Source: Torreya grandis (lineage: Eukaryota; Streptophyta; Pinopsida; Cupressales; Taxaceae). Taken from it: a stretch of 64,000 nt of DNA. The stretch is taken from positions 4,598,001 to 4,662,000 of the forward strand of contig JARHVA010000157.1 of the NCBI GenBank assembly GCA_037957365.1, read 5' to 3'. Position 1 is the stretch's first letter. Each line of letters starts with the position of its first letter. The position numbers and the translations under genes are program-made. This document shows, piece after piece, positions 60,240-64,000 of this stretch. The notes beneath the pieces were generated by a model. It was not told the origin of the DNA. It ran no database searches and was given only the letters and a program-made list of their open reading frames with translations.

Positions 60240-62200
60240 TTGTACAAATCATTGAATGATAAAATGGTATGAATGAATTATGAGGATGATATAAGACCAT
60301 GAAGAATCAATCCAATTAAAAAAACACATATATAACTCAAAAATGCATAAATTTTGATAGTCACCTCAAACTATGCACGAAAGCCACTTTTCATGCTAAA
60401 ATAACATCCACACTATATAAATATAGTCTCCTTTAGAGCCTCTATCAATTGAGCCTATATTTTCATCACTACCTACTCTAAACCCTATATCTTAGACACC
60501 ATGGATATAATATTTGATTTCATTTTATCAATATTGGATTGGTCCTTTACCAACCTAGTAGATCCTAATGGCCTTATAATATCATATGCTCCCACTCCCA
60601 TCTCTATTGTGGTAACTACAAGAAATAAATCATACATATTGATGACATGATCTATAAGTATTATCATCTATTAGGGGATTAATATTGCATACTCTAAAGT
60701 ATCTAGGATGAGATACACATGCAGTCTCCACTACCCATCAATGACTTACACTATGAATTATCTCATTCAACCTTCATCCTATCATCCACCCTATTCATTA
60801 GAATCATTCTCATCACCATGTTAGACATCCTATCCCTTGTCTCTTCTAACATCAAAAATCATATCTATGGTCTATTTTACCCATTCATGTCCTCTACCCC
60901 CATCCACATATTCATCCTCATCCCTTTACACTCACACTAGTCTCATGTGTGCATCTCTCCACCTACTATGTTAAGGGTAGGCCTATGATACTATATGTAC
61001 ATTTATCTAAGGACATGTCCTACTACTCATTATAGTATAGTTAATTTAATAGGCTTATGTTACACCCACCATATACCATAAACACCTCTAACACATGCAT
61101 CTACAACCCTACCAATAAGATCCTAAAGAAATGTTGGTACTATCACCCAAATGATGATTTACTCTACCCTAGGAACTGGTGGGACCCACTCACTAATCTC
61201 CCTAATCACATGAAAAAATTAATTTGGTCCATTAGGCACATCCTTATAAATTCCAAACTACCACTTCACTCATTTAGGGTGATATTTCTTGATGGTAAAC
61301 TCATGTCAACCAGTAATATAAGAGACACTAATCATAAACCTAGTATAGTTGACATCCTCAATCCAACCAAACTATATATATACAGTTAGGGCCTCCAAAA
61401 TAAATCTTGATCTATTAACTCATCAATAACTTAATAATAAAAATTGAGGTCTCCTCATTTCCCTCATCTCCTTCTTATGATAATATACCAACCATATTTC
61501 AAGGGTTCATCATGTGGTCATTTCCTCCTTTATCCTAAGGGATGCTCAAGAGTTATATGTTCCCATGACCATATCTGAAGTAGGATTGACTTTATAATGA
61601 TCTACTTAACATGGTATACTACCATATTCAAGTATATGTATAGTTATACCAATACCATAAGGCCCAAAACTAATATGGTCATGTCATCATATATATATAT
61701 AATAACCCCTCCAAGGCCCATATGAAATTAGCATCCCCTCTTGTCATATAGTAAGATTCCACTAACAATGTCCATGAGGATCAAGGTATTTATATCAATG
61801 ATTATCTCTACCACCAATGCATCAATATCCACTATCCCATCTCGTAATATGACATCTATAATCCCAACCAACCTATAAAACATAGCTAGTTATCCCTGTA
61901 TCATCTTATGTAAGGCTCAACCTCAAATAAAGATGCATAGTATCCTCCAAATATCCTCTAGATTAATAATAATCTCCCCAATTCGTAGTTATAAGGTACT
62001 AGTCTCAATGTGCCACTACTCAACCAACATGGTAAGAAGTACTCTATCTACATAGATAACATGCATCTAATCTAAGTACAGTAATCTCAAAGTCTCTAAT
62101 AAGCACATGAACTCATTCATCTAGATTTATGGCCCACTCAAGACATGTGACTTCCACTCTCATGTTATGACAACTTGTATCTGCTCTTGGAATCAATTCA
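60240..62200 (-). pseudogene. Second plant mobile domain (PMD)-like gene, antisense
   Basis: On the minus strand at 62040-61935 the translation reads LLTMLVE, a TAG, then WHIETSTL, a stop and LRIGEIIINLEDIWRIL, followed by a short hydrophobic segment. This is the PMD core: a Trp and a TST segment followed by GE-x-T/I-x-x-LED. The reading continues through several frames with VGIIDVILRDGIVDIDALVV near 61840 and a hydrophilic region to about 60480 (YDIIRPLGSTRLVKDQSN). It has the same orientation, and the same position relative to a polypurine tract and LTR, as the copy at 50640-52330, so the two belong to one type of element. Stops and frameshifts are numerous. Confidence 0.6.
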
Positions 62201-63432
62201 TGTTAGCATACTTAGTCATTTTATATCAATCAAATAGTTGTTTACAAATCCTAAAATCATATTTTCATCACAAAACTCTAACTAATCATCTAAATTAATA
62301 GAAAGCAACCTAAAATCAGACATGCACTTAATCAAAATATATCTTCTCATCAGTATTGGCTATTTCAACATTGGCCAGAATGTTTTTGCTATTATACAGC
62401 ATGATTTCACCACTCTAGTGATGATTTCACTAGTTATCTAACAAGACAAGTATTTTGCCACTATCAAGCTTGATTCAGCCATTTCAACCACATTTTTTCC
62501 ATTTAGAAAGATGTTTTTTAATTTTGCAATTTTGACACTGAAATCATCATTTCATCATTTTAGTGATATGGAACCTACTTTCACAGATTCATCATTTCAG
62601 TGATTTGAAACCTAGTTTGATGATTTCACCAAGACCTTTGTGATTTCATATTTATGGCTCATGATTTCATTGTTTCAAGAAATCTCACTGATTTCTTCAT
62701 GTTATTTTAATTTCCAATAGTGATTTTGACATTTTCAACCACATTTTTTATATTTGTGTGGGCAATTTCATCACTACGAAATTTTTCATTCATAGTGAAA
62801 TTTCCACATGTTCTACTTTATCCTAGCATTTATGACACTCAAGTATAAAATTTTCAAAAATAAAATTTACATATTGGTAGGCCATTCCCTATGGTTATTT
62901 ATACTCTCTCGCATGCTCTTGAAGATGGCTATAGTAGGGGATACGATCCATGATAGTTACATCACTCACACACAAATTAATAGCTTAATAACTTAAAGCA
63001 AGGTGGAACTAAATTATTTTCACCCCACATGCGGATGTTTATATCCTTATTTCAAATTTTTACACCCCCCCCCCAATTCCATCCCTTTTTCTCTTAGGAG
63101 GCCTATTTTTGGCTCTTTTCATCATTTTTCTCATTTTATCCATTTGTCAACCTCTTCCACCATGATAATTCTTATTTCTTTCCTTTCATGGGCCTGTCCA
63201 TCAAATATATTTTTTGTACACTCCCTCAAGGGGACATCCTAGGCATATTATTTTCACTTGGGGCATCTTGATGAGCCTATTTTCAATGGAAAATTGGCAA
63301 TGACCTTATTTTCAATAGAAAATCATCAATTTCAACCACATCACTTAGGACATGCTCACATGACCATTTTATTTTAGTTTTTTGAATCCTTTGAAAAATT
63401 ATTACTTAGTCAAGTATCTTGAAATGCCATTT
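62201..63432 (+). other. Non-coding stretch with recurrent TGATTTCA motifs
   Basis: Between 62400 and 62770 the motif TGATTTCA or close variants recur at irregular intervals (62402, 62422, 62619, 62641, 62662 and 62689). A run of 10 C is at 63065-63074. The stretch occupies the same relative place as the 54-bp array of the left-hand element. Confidence 0.5.
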
Positions 63433-63447
63433 CAAAGAGGGGGAAAA
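63433..63447 (+). other. Polypurine tract
   Basis: CAAAGAGGGGGAAAA lies directly before TGTAGACAC, the start of an LTR. Confidence 0.8.
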
Positions 63448-64000
63448 TGTAGACACTTCATTTATATCACTCCATTTTCATCATTAATTATCAATCCAGT
63501 TTTGGCATCAACAAACAATTTCATACCAAATCTTTTAAATTTTTGAATTGTCAAGATAACTATTAGTTTTATCCCAAATCATGACAAAACACCCCTAATT
63601 TTTAAAATGCATTACATCACAGTAGTAAATTTATCAACAACATTATAAACCAACTAGTTTCTTTGTAAATGCCACCATGTTTTTAATTAAATCAAATAAC
63701 TAATCAAGAAGGAACATTGCAAAAGGGACCACATCATTCTAATCGCATTTTATTAGCTAATTAATTTTGATTAGCTTATTAATTAATCACTAATAATAAA
63801 TTCCCTAGAATTCACATGTCATATTTACCAAATTTTATAAATCATAATTTCCTACATCACTCACCAACTTAAAAATTTAAAATACTTAACGTGCACCATT
63901 TTCTAATGTAAATTTAATTCAAAATGGAATGTGTGCAAGCAAGGTAAACATAAATCCCCATGAAAATGACACTAGAACCCAAGTAGAGGACTAATCTTAC
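63448..64000 (+). repeat. 3' LTR, cut by the window end
   Basis: It begins TGTAGACACTTCA after the polypurine tract. It aligns with the inverted fragment at 28960-29601, which supports its being an LTR. Only 553 bp are visible. Confidence 0.7.

Noticed and set aside
1..64000. tRNA, rRNA and organelle-derived segments
   Set aside because: No cloverleaf-like pair of A and B boxes, rRNA core sequence or organelle gene fragment was recognised by eye. A tRNA scan was not possible.

Overview
The window looks like repeat-rich nuclear DNA from a plant with a large genome. A gymnosperm is plausible, but that is an inference. It is strongly A+T-rich. I find no intact host gene, no rRNA or tRNA gene and no CRISPR array. 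Almost everything recognisable is decayed LTR retrotransposon, on the plus strand unless stated. Stop codons in the old reading frames are often TAG where a Gln (CAG) or Trp (TGG) is expected, and several catalytic Asp codons have become Asn. This fits C-to-T decay of methylated, silenced elements.

Region 1 (1 to about 11460) is a large Ty3/gypsy element of Tat/Ogre type. It carries gag, protease, an extra RNase H lying before the reverse transcriptase, RT, the normal RNase H and an integrase with a GPY/F tail. A roughly 1250-codon unidentified 3' frame (6183-9948) follows. Last comes an LTR-like stretch with about eleven G-box-like motifs and a TATA box. A minus-strand coding remnant of unknown origin lies at 11900-12700. 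An orphan copia-type LTR with its primer-binding site lies near 15209-15753.

Region 2 (17633-24117) is a nearly full-length but dead Ty1/copia element with both LTRs, primer-binding site, gag, protease, integrase, RT, RNase H and polypurine tract. Next come a Ty3 gag fragment with a 350-bp tandem duplication (25917-27700) and an inverted LTR fragment (28960-29601).

Region 3 (30060 to about 47060) is a nested structure. An old chromovirus (element A) has gag at 30060-30480 and protease, RT, RNase H and integrase at 38200-41150. The rest of its integrase and a chromodomain lie at 46330-47040. Element B (30482-38199), with 1.18-kb LTRs and only gag/protease remains, inserted between gag and pol. 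A second, microsatellite-laden block (41157-46336) splits the integrase gene.

Region 4 (about 47060-64000) contains two stretches that each end in a polypurine tract and an LTR start (54103 and 63448). Each carries, on the minus strand, a degraded gene resembling the plant mobile domain (50640-52330 and 60240-62200), and I see no pol genes in either. The first also has a tandem array of 54-bp (18-codon) units. These look like non-autonomous LTR elements carrying an antisense PMD gene and are the most unusual content of the window. Coordinates of degraded genes and LTR edges are approximate. Family calls rest on motif recognition by eye, without database searches.
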